Source of the DNA: Brachynemurus nebulosus
Lineage: Eukaryota > Arthropoda > Insecta > Neuroptera > Myrmeleontidae
Reading direction: 5' to 3'
DNA length: 64,000 nucleotides
NCBI GenBank assembly: GCA_035578155.1
Contig: JAPWDM010000060.1
Coordinates: forward strand, 268,001-332,000
Under the pieces are notes generated by a model that saw only the letters and a list, made by a program, of their open reading frames with translations, had not been told where the DNA came from and made no database searches. Positions 32,338-48,151 of the stretch are shown piece after piece (positions within the stretch are counted from its first letter, which is position 1; each line of letters opens with the position of its first letter). The position numbers and the translations under genes were made by a program.

Positions 32338-32854
32338 ATAGGTTACATCGGTTACATATTGCTACAACCATAGAGTTGTAGGAGTTGTACATGCAAATAT
32401 TATATAAACGCAAGAGGGCTGTATTCTCATTGTACTTAAAAAAACGAGCCAAAAAATCATAAATTAACACCCTTGCCATTATATATGAAAAATAAGTTAA
32501 AAAAATGGTTGCACAAAACTTACTTTGCTTTTTCATAAGGAAAGCTAATCTTGTTTTTTGGCAAACAAGTAAGTACTCTTGTGTATTGTATATATCTGCG
32601 AGCTCGATGGTTACACAAAATGTTTGGTTATGAAAACGATTTAAAATACCCAAATTGTAAACCGTATATTATATCTATAATCAAAATCCAACTCAAAATT
32701 AGGCCTGGTGCAATACAGTCAATTAGTATCTCGCTAAACTGTTTAGTCGAAATCGATGAGCCTCATGATTTCAACCCAACTACACTGTTTAGTTGTAGGA
32801 TGCGCACAAGGTTTATTATATGTTTGGGAGGTTTGCTCATTGTAGGTTTTACCG
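32338..32854. other. Gene-free; carries one dispersed repeat fragment
   Basis: 32384-32445 (AACGCAAGAGGGCTGTATTC) recurs inverted at 59185-59245. Nothing else recognised. Confidence 0.5.
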
Positions 32855-33294
32855 TGGACTGCAGTATAACCAGGTCCGGACTATTTTTGTTTTTATTATG
32901 TCTTAATAATTTTAAAGTGAACAAAAATATTTAAATTACTTTAATGATAATATTAAATACCCGAGTCAATTTTTCAAAAAAGAGAATAAAAAATGATTAA
33001 TTTGATTTTTTCAATTAAATATGAATAAAATATATGAAATATATTTATTACAGTTTGTCATAAAAATAGAGAAATATTCAATTATCTTACACGTGTCTGT
33101 ATTCATTCTCTGTATGTCATAGAATTCGTAAATTATGAAGCATTAAGGAAATACTCTGCCTTAATTTGTTAATTACGGGACAATTTGGATTTCTCTATGT
33201 TTTTAACTCAACTGATCAGGAATAATTTTAGCCAAAAGTTCTTAGAAATGCTACTGTGTCCTTTTTTCCAGATTTTTTGAATCCACAGTTGAAA
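32855..33294 (+). repeat. Left member of a 435-bp inverted repeat pair
   Basis: Reverse complement of 39349-39778 at roughly 80 percent identity by eye. It starts sharply at TGGACTGCAGTATA and ends at ATCCACAGTTGAA. The two copies bracket the THAP transposase gene. Confidence 0.8.
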
Positions 33295-33612
33295 ACTTCG
33301 TGGTTCGAGATGGTTAATCAAGGACGTACGTTTGGTATCCTGTATATCTCAAAGCATTGGAAAATACACTGTGTTTTGCATTTTTTCTTTATCAAAATTA
33401 CATTTATTTTATACATAGGGTAAAAGACCCGATTGTCGAACGGGGTTATAAGTCCGAACAGTTTTGACATTTATATATTAATGAAGTTATTTCTGAAAGA
33501 AACCTCTGATAAAAAAAATTATTATTAATAGAATGATTATTTTTCAATTTATATTCACCTCACATTTAATGCCTCCTCACTTAATTTAAGAAATATATAT
33601 ATATATATATAT

Positions 33613-33742
33613 ATTTCACGAAGAATTTTTTCAACCTTCTCCCAAATTGCGTGGACTAGCTTTATAGAAGGATGGACGTCCATCCTTCTATAAAGCTAGT
33701 CCACGCAATTTGGGAGAAGGTTGAAAAAATTCTTCGTGAAAT
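33613..33742. repeat. Perfect 130-bp palindrome
   Basis: The left half, 33613-33677, is the exact reverse complement of 33678-33742, with no spacer. The centre is GGACGTCC. AT tracts flank both sides (33590-33612 and 33771 onward). Confidence 0.93.
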
Positions 33743-33769
33743 TTATATATCCCAAAAAAAATATTGTTG

Positions 33770-35830
<2,061 letters not shown>

Positions 35831-36594
35831 ATGCCTGGTGTACGCTGTTCTATGCCAAATTGCGGAAATTCACGGTATAAGACATTAAATAAAGACGTTA
35901 GCTATTTTCGATTTCCGAAAAAGGATGTAGAATTAAGGTCTATGTGGTTGAAAAGCTGTGGAAAATCAGATGACAATTTTGATATTAATAATAAATATGT
36001 CTGTTCAGATCATTTTCAAAATGAAGCCATTAAAACATTTTTTATGTCCAATGGTAAAACAAAAAAAATTTTAAACGAATTAGCTGTACCATTGCCAGTT
36101 AAAAATACCTCAGAATCAACTGAAAATGACGACAAACTTGAAATGTGTAATTTGAAAAGACAGATTGAAAAATTAACTGCAGATGTAAAACGGTTAAAAA
36201 TGGAGAATAAAAGTTTAAGAAAACAGTTAAAAGAAGAGAAGAATAGTGGAAATAAAGATATAAAACAAAAAATTTCTGGAGTATTTTCGCAAAATCAAAT
36301 TGATTTGATTTTAAATAAAAAAAAAAGAGAGTAACGTAGACAAGTGAAGAGCTCATAAAAGCTTCTGGTTTGCGATATTGTAGCTTAAAAGCTTATGAAT
36401 TTGTGAGAAAAAAACTAAATTACCCATTACCTTGTAAGTATTTACATACTGAAAATTATATTTTGTTTTTTTAGTCGAATTTTCTCCGAAAAATTAGACT
36501 TATACAGTCTATACGATAAGAGCTGCGAGAGGCGAGAGTAGGGGCGCTATCCGTTTTCGGACCCGTAGAACACGAATATGTAGAAAAAAAAATG

Positions 36595-36641
<47 letters not shown>

Positions 36642-38248
36642 CCCGCCACCTTTTAATTTGTGTAGGGCCCCCCTATGGAAGTTAAGAGATGAAATTTGGT
36701 AAATGGGGCTCATTTTCGAGGCACCTCATACTATCAAAGTGGGGTCAAATTTTGGGCAAATTTTTTTTCTGACCCGACCTTTAAGGGGGTGGTGGGGGGC
36801 GGAAAAGCAATAAAACTTTTCCAAACCGGTTTTAAATAATGTTTCGGTCAATTATCTACAATATATCCGAAATTCAGCTTCCTAGGATGATATGGTGGGA
36901 GTAGAGGGGGGAAAAACGATTTTCGCTGGATCTAACAGGCCCCCAGCCCCCCAGAATTAACGTAGAGGGTTGAAATTTGGTGTGTTGATAAAGTTCGTAC
37001 CTAGGTTGTGCTTTTTGGAGGTTTTAATATTTTACCCCCACCCCCCTCATTTTTAAGCTACAATTTCATGCATTTTCGACGTTTTCGAAGTTTGTACCAC
37101 TCGCACAGGTCACCCGAATAAACCTAGAGGGCTGAAATTTTGTATTCGGATTGAGTTAGTATCAAGGGGGTGCCTTTTGGGGGTCTCGACTTTTAACCCC
37201 TACCCCCACCATTTTTATACCCAAAAGAACATGATTTTTCTTGTTTTTTAACAGTTTCGTTCGGGTCAAAATCTCCCCAAATAAACCTAGAGGGCTGAAA
37301 TTTGGTGTACAGGTTAAGCTAATAGCCAGACACTGTTTTTTGAAGGTTTCAACTTTTAACCCTTACCCCCACGATTTTTACGCCAATATTTCCTTAATTT
37401 TTTTGCTTGTTTTCTAACACGTCTAGAGACTCCATAAGGAAACCTAGAGGGCTGAAATTTTGTACGTGTATTCAGTTAGTATCCAGCTAGTACCTTGTAG
37501 GGAGTACGCATCACTTTTCCCCCCACTTCTCCCATTTTTACATCGGAATTGAATGCTATTGTTAAATGTGTTTTAAAAGCATTATGTTTATTCTAAATAT
37601 AAGTAGGCGAATAGTAATTTTAAAAAATTTAAAAAAAAGTGAACTTACTTTTATGACAAATGAAATACATACATATTAAGTAATTTAAAAATGTTATTAA
37701 AGTCACTGTTTATTTATAAATTAGGAATTTTGGATTTTTAGTATTTATAAGATAGAAATTTTGGATTTTTTTGGAAAGAAAAAATATCTTTATAAAGGCC
37801 TTCCAGTTTACTATTTAAGGTCCTTTTTTAATTTTTAAAACTAAAACATAAAGGCAATTAGCGGATAAACATGGGCAGGAATGTCCTCGTACGAATTGTG
37901 TTGGCTTTTTTTCTGCTACCTGTTTTCGGCACAAAATTGAAATTTACTGAGATACAGCCCTTAAATACTTAAAACCTTTTTTTAAAAGCCTCGATCAGCC
38001 GAACACTCATCACCAGTTTTGAAACCAACAAAATGACAATTCGGTTGTAGACTTTCAATCACATTTCGCTTGTAGACATTCAATACCGAAGATGAAGGGG
38101 AAAATTCGACTACCGTGATGGGGCCCCGCTGCTCACGGCGTTTTTATTAATTTATTACGATTTAAATTTACTAATTACAGGTATTTCAACATTACGAAGA
38201 TGGGCATCAAAATTAGATATAACTCCACACTTCAAAATAAAACACTGA
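35831..38248 (+). pseudogene. P-element-like THAP transposase, 5' part
   Basis: Starts at ATG 35831. The THAP zinc finger (sequence-specific DNA binding) spans residues 1-90 with Cys6, Cys11, Cys58 and His61, plus Trp39, Pro29 and an AVPLP box near 86. A coiled coil follows (about 105-150). The frame stops at 36332-36334. In another frame, after a TAG in place of an expected Trp, P-transposase-like SGLRYCSLKAYEFVRKKLNY runs to a splice donor at 36434. The next exon, 38181-38248, reads STLRRWASKLDITPHF and ends in a stop. The intron holds an R repeat. Catalytic domains are absent, so the gene is a 5' relic. Confidence 0.85.
36474..38146 (+). mobile_element. R repeat, copy 3 (apparently full length)
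   Basis: Starts AGTCGAATTTT after a T run and ends with the CCGTGA (38113) ... TCACGG (38133-38138) hairpin and CGTTTTT. An (AT)n tract lies at 36599-36638. Copy 4 has the same start and the same internal AT tract. It sits in the intron of the P-like gene. A hairpin just before the 3' end, no TIRs, T-rich target sites and an internal microsatellite recall Helentron-associated (DINE-1-like) elements. Confidence 0.82.
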
Positions 38249-38282
38249 AAAGTGTAAATCAATTATGCCATAAATTAAGACG

Positions 38283-38552
38283 TAAGTATAAAAATTAAAT
38301 TTGTCAGTTTTTAAAACTGATATCAAGTCAACTTTTGGAGGTTACCTACGACAACGTTGTTACAACTCCTACTTCCTCTATCGGCTGTTTTACAAATTGA
38401 GTTTAAACTAAGTTTATGAATTGAGCCATATGTAAATGAGACCGTTTAACATGTTGAGTTTATGTACTAAACTCCATGCAAGATAAACTGGCCGTAAATG
38501 GTCAAGTTAGGAGCAACTTCAAAAACTATCAAATTTAATTTTTATACTTATG
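38283..38552. mobile_element. Small MITE beside the P-like exon
   Basis: AAGTATAAAAATTAAATTTG near 38284 is inverted at 38533-38550; interior noncoding. Confidence 0.55.
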
Positions 38553-39778
<1,226 letters not shown>

Positions 39779-40215
39779 TAAGTTAAATGTATTTTTCTTG
39801 AATGAGCGAACCTCATACATATACATATCAATAACCTTGGCTGTACATGTCTTATAAGCGCAAAGGGTTAATATTCATAATATGTTGATCAGTATCTGGA
39901 GTGTAGATAAGTATTTTGGGAAATGCTCCTTCCTTTACAATATTGTATACCCATCCTTCTTCCATGGACGAAACTGTGACAGTGCATTTTTTTCTTCACA
40001 AAAAAGCAGTATTTTCCAATAAAATTAAAAAAAATTAGTTTTTTGTAAAAAGAAAATGCACTGTGTCACATAGTATCGCCTGTGTTTTCTTAATGAAAAG
40101 AAAATACTCGTAATCAACTGATAAATTTGCAATTGTCATTTACATTAAATGACAGTCAGTCAAATCAGAATGACCGTATTCCATTTGAAAAAATATTACA
40201 CAGTACATAACACTG
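39779..40215. other. Gene-free; small hairpin
   Basis: An inverted pair at 39974-40006 and 40039-40070 (TGTGACAGTGCATTTT-like) forms a MITE-like hairpin of about 97 bases. Confidence 0.5.
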
Positions 40216-40530
40216 CTGGCGTTCGAAACGAAAATTTTGTTAGCGTAACGTTAGCTAATTGAGCTTTTACCGTTACAAACCAGAGGGCTCTGATTCAAAA
40301 AATTAATGCACGTTAATTATTTTTCATGATTTTTCACAGTATAAATACTTAATTTCTGAAATACAGCCACATTTAAAAATTATGGAATAAAAATAATCAG
40401 TCACCATGTTAGAAATTGTTGTTTTAAGATATAATGTATGTGAATTTTTGAATGCGTGCCCTCTGGTTTGTAACGGTAAAGGCTCAATTAGCTAACGTTA
40501 CGCTAACAAAATTTTCGTTTCGAACGCCAG
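40216..40530. mobile_element. MITE with 70-bp near-perfect TIRs
   Basis: CTGGCGTTCGAAACGAAAAT opens the element and its inverse closes it. The arms match for about 70 bases to the ACCAGAGGGC segment. The interior is AT-rich. No duplication was settled. Confidence 0.8.
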
Positions 40531-40647
40531 CACTTGTGTTACACTGTGTCTACTTTATATACTAATGGAACAATAACTTTTATTGCGTCTCTACAGAGGG
40601 CAGCATAGACAAAGTTACTAAAAAAAATAGATTCAATCTGCTTGGTA

Positions 40648-40882
40648 TTGGCGACGCAAAGATTACGCAAGCGTTCCTGGTTTTTAAAATTAGAAGCTGT
40701 ATCAAGTAAAAATTTTTGTATATGTTTAATTGTCGATAGAAATATGTGTCATATGTATTATACAAATTATGTGCGGATATCTAGATTTTATATCGCTATT
40801 TAAACGTACACGTTTATTTTTACTTAATACTAGTTCTAATTTTACCACCAGAGGCGCGAGTGAGAATCTTTGCGTCGCCAGT
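40648..40882. mobile_element. Mariner-type MITE, copy A
   Basis: TTGGCGACGCAAAG opens, CTTTGCGTCGCCAG closes, and TA lies on both sides. It interrupts the left arm of the host repeat. A second copy is at 53064-53286. Confidence 0.75.
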
Positions 40883-41030
40883 ACTTTCTGTGATTTCCAA
40901 TTACGTGTATAATTTAATTAAAAGCAGATAAAAGGTTAGTTATGCAATAAAATTTAAAAAAATTAGTTTTTTGTGAAAAAAGAGTACAAAAATCACGAAA
41001 ATTTGGTTGGCATTACGTTTTCCCTATGCA

Positions 41031-41876
41031 CCAAGGGGTCAAGCTACTATATGGTAGTATTCCGGCTGTCGCCAGAATTTTACGTCACAAAAATGGAAGA
41101 AGCTTCCTCACTTTCTATGGTTATATACATATTTAGAGTTTGTGTTTGCATGTGTGGTGTAGTGGATGTTAGTATTTGTGATATTCCGTATGTATGTATA
41201 GCTCGGTGACTGGTGGGAGATGACACATATATCATACATACACACTCGACAACCCACCGACAACCGTACGTATATATCTCCTAGATTCTTACGTATACAT
41301 GTAACATTGTTGTAAGTGGTTGCTAAACAATGACCTGCAATGACCAATAATCACGTCTGCACCGCTACAAGTGGTGTGCACAAGGGGCCAAACTACTATA
41401 TGATAGTTAGTATTCCGACTGTAGCAGAAAGGTGACGTAAAATCCCCTCCACTTCGCACCACTATGTTGTGTAGGTACACACTGTTTGTAGTGGTGTAGG
41501 TTTGATGTTTGCTTCTGTGTGAGTATTCACACACACAACTCAAAACACGTATTATCGGACAGAGAAACGTGCAGTCCAAGCAATAATGGTCCTACAATAC
41601 ATAACAATCGTAGTGCATCCGGTGACCGGCATCGACTGACTAAATGCCTTTAGCTGTGACAGACCAACAAATGACTCCAAGCGAGCTACACTTTTTTGAT
41701 ATTAGTTTGCTTCTAGTGTTCTATGGATGTGCACGACTGAATCACCTAAGCTGTGACTGGCCAACAAATAGCTCCAAGCGAGTTACACTTTTTTTTATTT
41801 TAGTTTGCTTCTAGTGTTCCATGCTATGAACTGATCGTGTTCCATTAGCAAAACACAAACGACACTGTGTAACACA
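41031..41876. mobile_element. M repeat, copy 1
   Basis: Flanked by ATGCA (41026-41030 and 41877-41881). It holds two direct partial copies of a CAAGGGG(T/C)CAA..CTACTATAT end (41031 and 41387) and two of a GCGAG(C/T)TACACTTTTTT..TTCTAGTGTT end (about 41678 and 41778), so it is internally duplicated. Related copies are at 57906-58140 and 62968-63302. Confidence 0.65.
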
Positions 41877-42014
41877 ATGCATTTAGGGGAAAAGTAATGC
41901 CAACCAAATTTTCGTGATTTTTGTACTTTCTTTTATCACAAAAAATCTCATTTTTTTAAATTTTATTGCAAAACTAATCTTTTGTCTGCTTTTAATTAAA
42001 TTATACATGTAATT

Positions 42015-43069
42015 GGGTATTTGATTGTTGTCGTAAAAAAGGCTACTTTCATTTTTAAATGATTATTTGAGTTATGAAAGTACCAAATATTGCAATTTTA
42101 TAAATAATATCGCTCAAAATTATGAAAATTTTATTTTTAAAAAATTACAAAATTTACGTTAATGATGACGTAATCAGAAACATAAATTTGAAATGGGTTA
42201 CGTCAGCGCTCAGTATTTATTAAAATGTAACTGTAGTAACCGTAATAACAAAATAGTTGTCATTATATTTCTCACATTTTATCTATATTTCATTGCGTTT
42301 TGTGTTATTTAGCGTAATATATTAACAACAGGAGTCAGATTTATAAAAGCTGATAATTATAATCTTCCGCGAATTGATCCATTAATGGTAGCAAGTTTCT
42401 TTGCAATCAACAATGATTTTTGTTCGACAAAATTTAAAAATATAAAAACTTTTCTGTAAATATAAAAACGTATTATGTTTTTAATATTTTTAAAAAATAG
42501 ATAACATACACGACACTTATGGAAATAATTTTTATTTTTAGATCCGCAAGACAGTCGTATGGTGAAGATGTCATAGGATATGTGTCACTGACAGTGGGGG
42601 AAATTACACGTTGTTACTATAAAATTTGTCCTGAACCTAAAATTTATGCTAAATCTTGTTCATTTTGGGTCGAGAAATAAATAACAAGCAACAAGTACAG
42701 TTCAATTTCTTTATGAGTCCGCTTACGGGGCTGTAGAAGAATATAATTCTAAGAATTACCATACCGTAATTCTAAAAATTACGTATTCTAAGAATTGTAT
42801 TCATTTCAAAAATAAAATTGTGAAAAAATGACAATAAAGTACTTACAAACAATGCTTACTATGATATGGGCCATTTGACAATGCTGAGCGGTGACGTCAT
42901 GTTTTACCATGTAAAGAAATGATACTGTTTTAGCGGGAAATTTTTAACACATATAAAAAGACATTTTCTTCGCCTGTTATCGATGAATTTTTTTATAAAA
43001 AAAGTATTTCGAACATCATATTAGAGGTATACGAATATTAAAATACTTTTAAAAAATTATCAAATACCC
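42015..43069. mobile_element. DNA-transposon-like insert with AATT duplication
   Basis: Opens GGGTATTTGAT, closes ATCAAATACCC, with AATT on each side (42011-42014 and 43070-43073). The outer arm continues across it. About 1.06 kb, noncoding. Confidence 0.55.
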
Positions 43070-43201
43070 AATTGGGAATCATAGAAAGTATACCAAGCAG
43101 ATTGAATCTATTTTTTTTTTAAAATCTAGTAACTTTGTCTATGCTGCCCTCTGCAGGAACACAATAAAAATTGATGTTCCATTAGTGAAAAAAGTAAACA
43201 C

Positions 43202-43943
43202 TAGTGATGGGCTAGTAACTAACTAACTGTTAAAAAATACCAGTTACTTGTAAAGTAACTAACTAACTAGCGATGCCATTTGAATACCCTTAGTTACTTA
43301 GGTAGTTACCATGGATGTATTATACAATAAATTATGTATATACATATCTGACATACCTGCACAATAGTTAGTTACTTATAGTCCTTATAGCATAGTATGT
43401 ATAAGTTACTTATAGCACCTTCTAGCCTGTGTACGTATTTCCAATATGTATGTATGGCATGTTTGTTCATTTTCATAAGGATTCTGGACAAGATTGACTT
43501 GAACGATTTATCAGTTTATGATGAGTCCAGATGTTTCACATTTGAGGTAAAAGAGTTTACAATTTTAAGAAAAAATAAATTTTAAGAAAAAAAATACTTA
43601 ACAAAAGCATGGCAAATAAATTATATTTTTGTCCCTGAGTTGTGGATTTTTTATTATTTTATGTTGTCCTGCCTACTCATTACACTACTTATTATATATA
43701 CTACGGTTACATATTGAGTATTTATTTCATTGTAACCGATAATCCTTGTAACTGGTAAACGATCTTCACCATACATAAGATAGTTACATAGTATCAGGAT
43801 GTTTGTATTTAGGTACTATTTGAGATACGTATAGGTACAATGCAAAAGTAACTAACTAACTAACTACATAAAATAACTAGTATTTATACTGAAAGTAACT
43901 AATAGTTACTGGTACCTAAAAGTAACTATAAAGCCCATCACTA
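43202..43943. mobile_element. hAT MITE with perfect 8-bp duplication
   Basis: Opens TAGTGATGGGCT, closes AGCCCATCACTA. GTAAACAC flanks both sides (43194-43201 and 43944-43951). Both ends are rich in GTAACTAAC words. No transposase. Confidence 0.93.
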
Positions 43944-44779
43944 GTAAACACAGTATAACACAGTGGGTAATGTGAATGATAAATACTTATTACTTAAAGG
44001 TAAATACTAGTCCAGTAAAGTAAATATTAGTTAAGTAAAGTATTTACTTAAAATTATGAGAATAATGTTGCACTATACCTTATAAGTAAATACTTAAAAT
44101 TATCAGTATTTGCGCATGTGTATCAGTATTTGCGCATGTGTACTTGCAGTATAAGTATTTCTTTTACTTAAATTTAAGTAAATACTACCACTTTACGTAT
44201 ATTATTAAGACTAATTTATAAGTGGACTGAATTTTCCAAATTTGAATTTGAATATTGTTGGAATTAATTAATATTCGAATTTAATATTATTTTTCGAATT
44301 TTTTTTTAGAATAATTCCGAATTTTTTGGATATTTCTCAAATAGTTGAAAATACACGCAGTATTTTCTAAAACATTTTTTAAGGACTGTAAAGAACTGAA
44401 TTTAAAGGAAATGTTGAAAAGCACTCAGTTTTATATTCAGCATCATTAATATAATAATTATATAGACAAAACTTAAATATTCTCTCGGTTTTTCCTTCAT
44501 CCCTTTTTAATGAGTATTGAAAAGTTAAAAGTTAGAAAATTTAGGATTAACCCTGAACATAATTTTCCATAGGGAATTTAATCCAATTTAAACTATAGAC
44601 TACCTGTTACTATTCACTGCTATAGAAAAATGTTATGTTACCAAAAATATCGCCGTGATTGTCGTTCTAAATACAGAGCTGTAACGAAATAAGCACACAC
44701 GTAATAACCACACTCAACATGTTTTGGAGGGGATACCCTCACATACATAGTGAGTTATCTCTTCAGTGTGTTAGTGTTA

Positions 44780-45224
44780 AGCGGGTTCTACACGATGCTA
44801 CGAACGTTCCTTCCAACATTCGATCGAACGTTTGAGGCAATTAAGTTCGATAGTTGGTGCGACGAATGTATCTGCTACACGGTGAGTCGAATGTTTGATC
44901 CAATACGAATGATGATGTGTTGGTACTCAGTGGATAACGCTGTTATCTGTCTGATGTTATCTCTAATGTTATACACTGATGTTGTCTCTCTTCACATGAA
45001 CGAGTCGTGCGCAACCAACGAACGCAACCAACATTGACCTTCAAACGTTCGAAGCATCCCTTTGACTCGGTGCAAGAATACCGACATCGAACGGGACACG
45101 ACCAAATGCGAACGTTTGACGCTCGACATTGGACACTCGTAGGTTTGAACAACGGCTACACGATGCTATGAACCATCCAACGTCGAATGTTGGAAGGTGT
45201 TCGTAGCATCGTGTAGCAGCGGCT
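44780..45224. mobile_element. PIF/Harbinger-type MITE
   Basis: TTA lies on both sides (44777-44779 and 45225-45227). The inverse ends share TACACGATGCTACGAAC. Internal TACACGATGCTATGAA and CGAACGTTTGA words repeat. 445 bp, noncoding. Confidence 0.8.
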
Positions 45225-45409
45225 TTACATATCAGTGGCGAATGTAATACTCATGTATATATGTATGCATTCTTTATGGATGCATTATTTCTATATATGT
45301 ATGTATGTGTGTATACACTAAATAATAATTTTTTTTTACATCTTTTGTAAACATTGTTAGAATCCATATACGAAAATTAATCTAGTAGATAATATCCAAA
45401 TATACATAT

Positions 45410-45520
<111 letters not shown>

Positions 45521-45740
45521 CACAAATTATTCACATTAATTTACCTAATGATTTATTCTTAAAATAGAAATATTAGAAACACATAAGTATGATTTCTGAC
45601 CATTTGAAAAGGGTTGTCGTATTATCGATACAAAACAATAAAGCTAGTAAAATATATATGTATTAGTCAAAGTTATAGCTTTCTTTGTGTAACGAAGTAA
45701 CGAAGATGTCTAAATAAGAAATAAATAAAATATTATTAGG

Positions 45741-46160
45741 CCCGATTCACACTATAGTGCCGATACCGATATGTTCCCGCCCCAGTCTCGCTCCGATATA
45801 ATTTTGTTGTGTTCACATTACAGTGCTCGTACCTGCTCGCTCTCTATTCACACTATGGTGCCGCTCTCGCTCCGGTTTCGTTCCGATAAAAAATTTTTCC
45901 CATGTTTTGAACACTATTGTATTAGGAGAACATAATATCATAATACAATATGTCTATTAGTTAATTAGTTAAGATGTATCATAATGTATTGTAGCAAGAC
46001 GTCGCGTCGTTATGCTGTATCATATTTTCCTAATACAATAATTTTCAAATAAATGGAGAAGGCTGAGAAACGGAGCGGAGTGAAATCGAAAACGTTTTCA
46101 CACTATCGATATAGGTCTGATATCGTTCCGATACCGCTCCGATAAAATATTATCTGAGTG
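45741..46160. mobile_element. Possible further MITE
   Basis: Repeated TTCACACTATxG and CGCTCCGATA words occur at both ends in opposite orientations (45745-45900 and 46070-46155). Boundaries and duplication were not settled. Confidence 0.4.
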
Positions 46161-47763
46161 GTAGTGATATTGGAATTCATTACCTCTGAATACTTTATTA
46201 TTTCTTAATTTAAAAAAAGAAAACATATTATGGTAATGGAAAATCCCAGAAAAAGAAAATTTTGTCATATTATTAAAAAATTATTAAAAATTTTAAGTTT
46301 TTAAGAATATGCTTTGTAAATATTTAAGCAATGTACAGCAGCTTTAATTTTTTAATGAAGTCGCCACTGAAGTAACGAAATAACCACACTTCTCTTTGGT
46401 CCCGATGGTGTGGTTATTTCGTTACAGCAGTGTTGGCAGTGTACATCTATTGCACTGTCCATAAATGTATTTTAAACAAAAAATTATATTTTTTATATTT
46501 AACTATTTGTATTTCCTTACTTATAAGAAAAGCTACGACATAAAAATACCAATATTTAATAAAAAAAAATTATAAGTATAAATTTTAAGGTTAGTCCAAA
46601 GGTTTAGGTAGGTCCAAAATACCAATATTTAATAAAAAAAAAATTATAAGTATAAATTTTAAGGTTAGTCCAAAGGTACCTTGAAAATCATGCAGTATTT
46701 ACTTATAAGTATAAGTAAATGCTGTCTTTTATTCACACATTTTTCAGTAATTACTTACATGGGTCAGTGGGTAATGTGAATAAAAATAAGTAATTACTTT
46801 TACTTACAATTTTTTAAGTATTACTGAAAAATGTGTGAATAAAAGACAGCATTTACTTATACTTATAAGTAAATACTGCATGATTTTCAAGGTACCTTTG
46901 GACTAACCTTGAAATTTATACTTATAATTTTTTTTTATTAAATATTGGTATTTTTATGTCGTAGTTTTTCTTATAAGTAAGAAAATACAAATAGTTAAAT
47001 ATAAAAAAATATAATTTTTTGTTTAAAATACATTTATGGACAGTGCAATAGATGTATTTAGAACGACAATCACGGCGATATTTTTGGTAACATAACATTT
47101 TTCTATAGCAGTGAATAGTAACAGGTAGTCTATAGTTTAAATTGGATTAAATTCCCTATGGAAAATTATGTTCAGGGTTAATCCTAAATTTTCTAACTTT
47201 TAACTTTTCAATACTCATTAAAAAGGGATGAAGGAAAAAGCGAGCGAATATTTAAGTTTCGTCCATATAATTGTTATATTAATGCTGCTGAATATAAAAC
47301 TGAGTGCTTTTCAACATTTCCCTTAAATCCAGTTCTTTACAGTCCTTAAAAAATGTTTTAGAAAATACTGCGTGTATTTTCAACTATTTGAGAAATATCC
47401 AAAAAGTTCGGAATTATTCTAAAAAAAATTCGAAAAATAATATTAAATTCGAATATTAATTAATTCCAACAATATTCAAATTCAAATTTGGAAAATTCAG
47501 TCCACTTATAAATTAGTCTTAATAATATACGTAAAGTGGTAGTATTTACTTAAATTTAAGTAAAAGAAATACTTATACTGCAAGTACACATGCGCAAATA
47601 TTGATACACATGCGCAAATACTGATAATTTTAAGTATTTACTTATAAGGTATAGTGCAACATTATTCTCATAATTTTAAGTAAATACTTTACTTAACCAG
47701 TGTTTACTTTACTGGACTAGTATTTACTTTTAAGTAATAAGTATTTATTATTCACATTACCCA

Positions 47764-48151
47764 TTATTCACATTATCAACAAAAGTAAATACTGAAAAAG
47801 TAAAAAGTAAATAAAATACTGAAATTTTATTCTCACATTTATAAGTAAATACTTAAAAATTGTAAGTAAAAGTAATTACTTATTTTTTATTCACATTACC
47901 CAATGTGTTCCACAGTATCGTATGTGTTTTACTATTGAAACACGATCAATGTGATTAATAAATAATCAATTGACGAAAACAAACGCAGCTTTTGTTTAAA
48001 TACTTTAAATCATACAAATAATAAATTTAGCAATAAGGAAAATTTACAGTAGTGTTTCTTAAAAATTTTAGAACTTAAAATGTTTCGCGATGAGAAAAGT
48101 TTGGAAAACCCTGATCTATAGAAAAAAATGTAATGATGAAAGCTTAACGTA
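47764..48151. other. Gene-free; partial copy of the fold-back end
   Basis: 47780-47905 carries another AAGTAAATACTTAAAAATTG and TATTCACATTACCCA segment related to the neighbouring element. The rest is unassigned. Confidence 0.5.

Larger units (their letters stand above)
40534..43966. mobile_element. Long-TIR fold-back element with four nested insertions
   Basis: The left arm (40534-40647, then 40883-41030) is the inverse of the right arm (41877-42014, 43070-43193 and 43952-43966). Shared words include AGGGCAGCATAGACAAAGTT, AGATTCAATCTGCTTGG and CCAACCAAATTTTCGTGAT. Removing the four insertions listed separately rejoins the arms. No coding capacity. Confidence 0.75.

Noticed and set aside
32551..32934. 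127-codon plus-strand frame
   Set aside because: It overlaps a dispersed inverted repeat and has no family resemblance.
44750..45037. 95-codon frame in the Harbinger MITE
   Set aside because: It lies wholly in a noncoding MITE made of inverted repeats.
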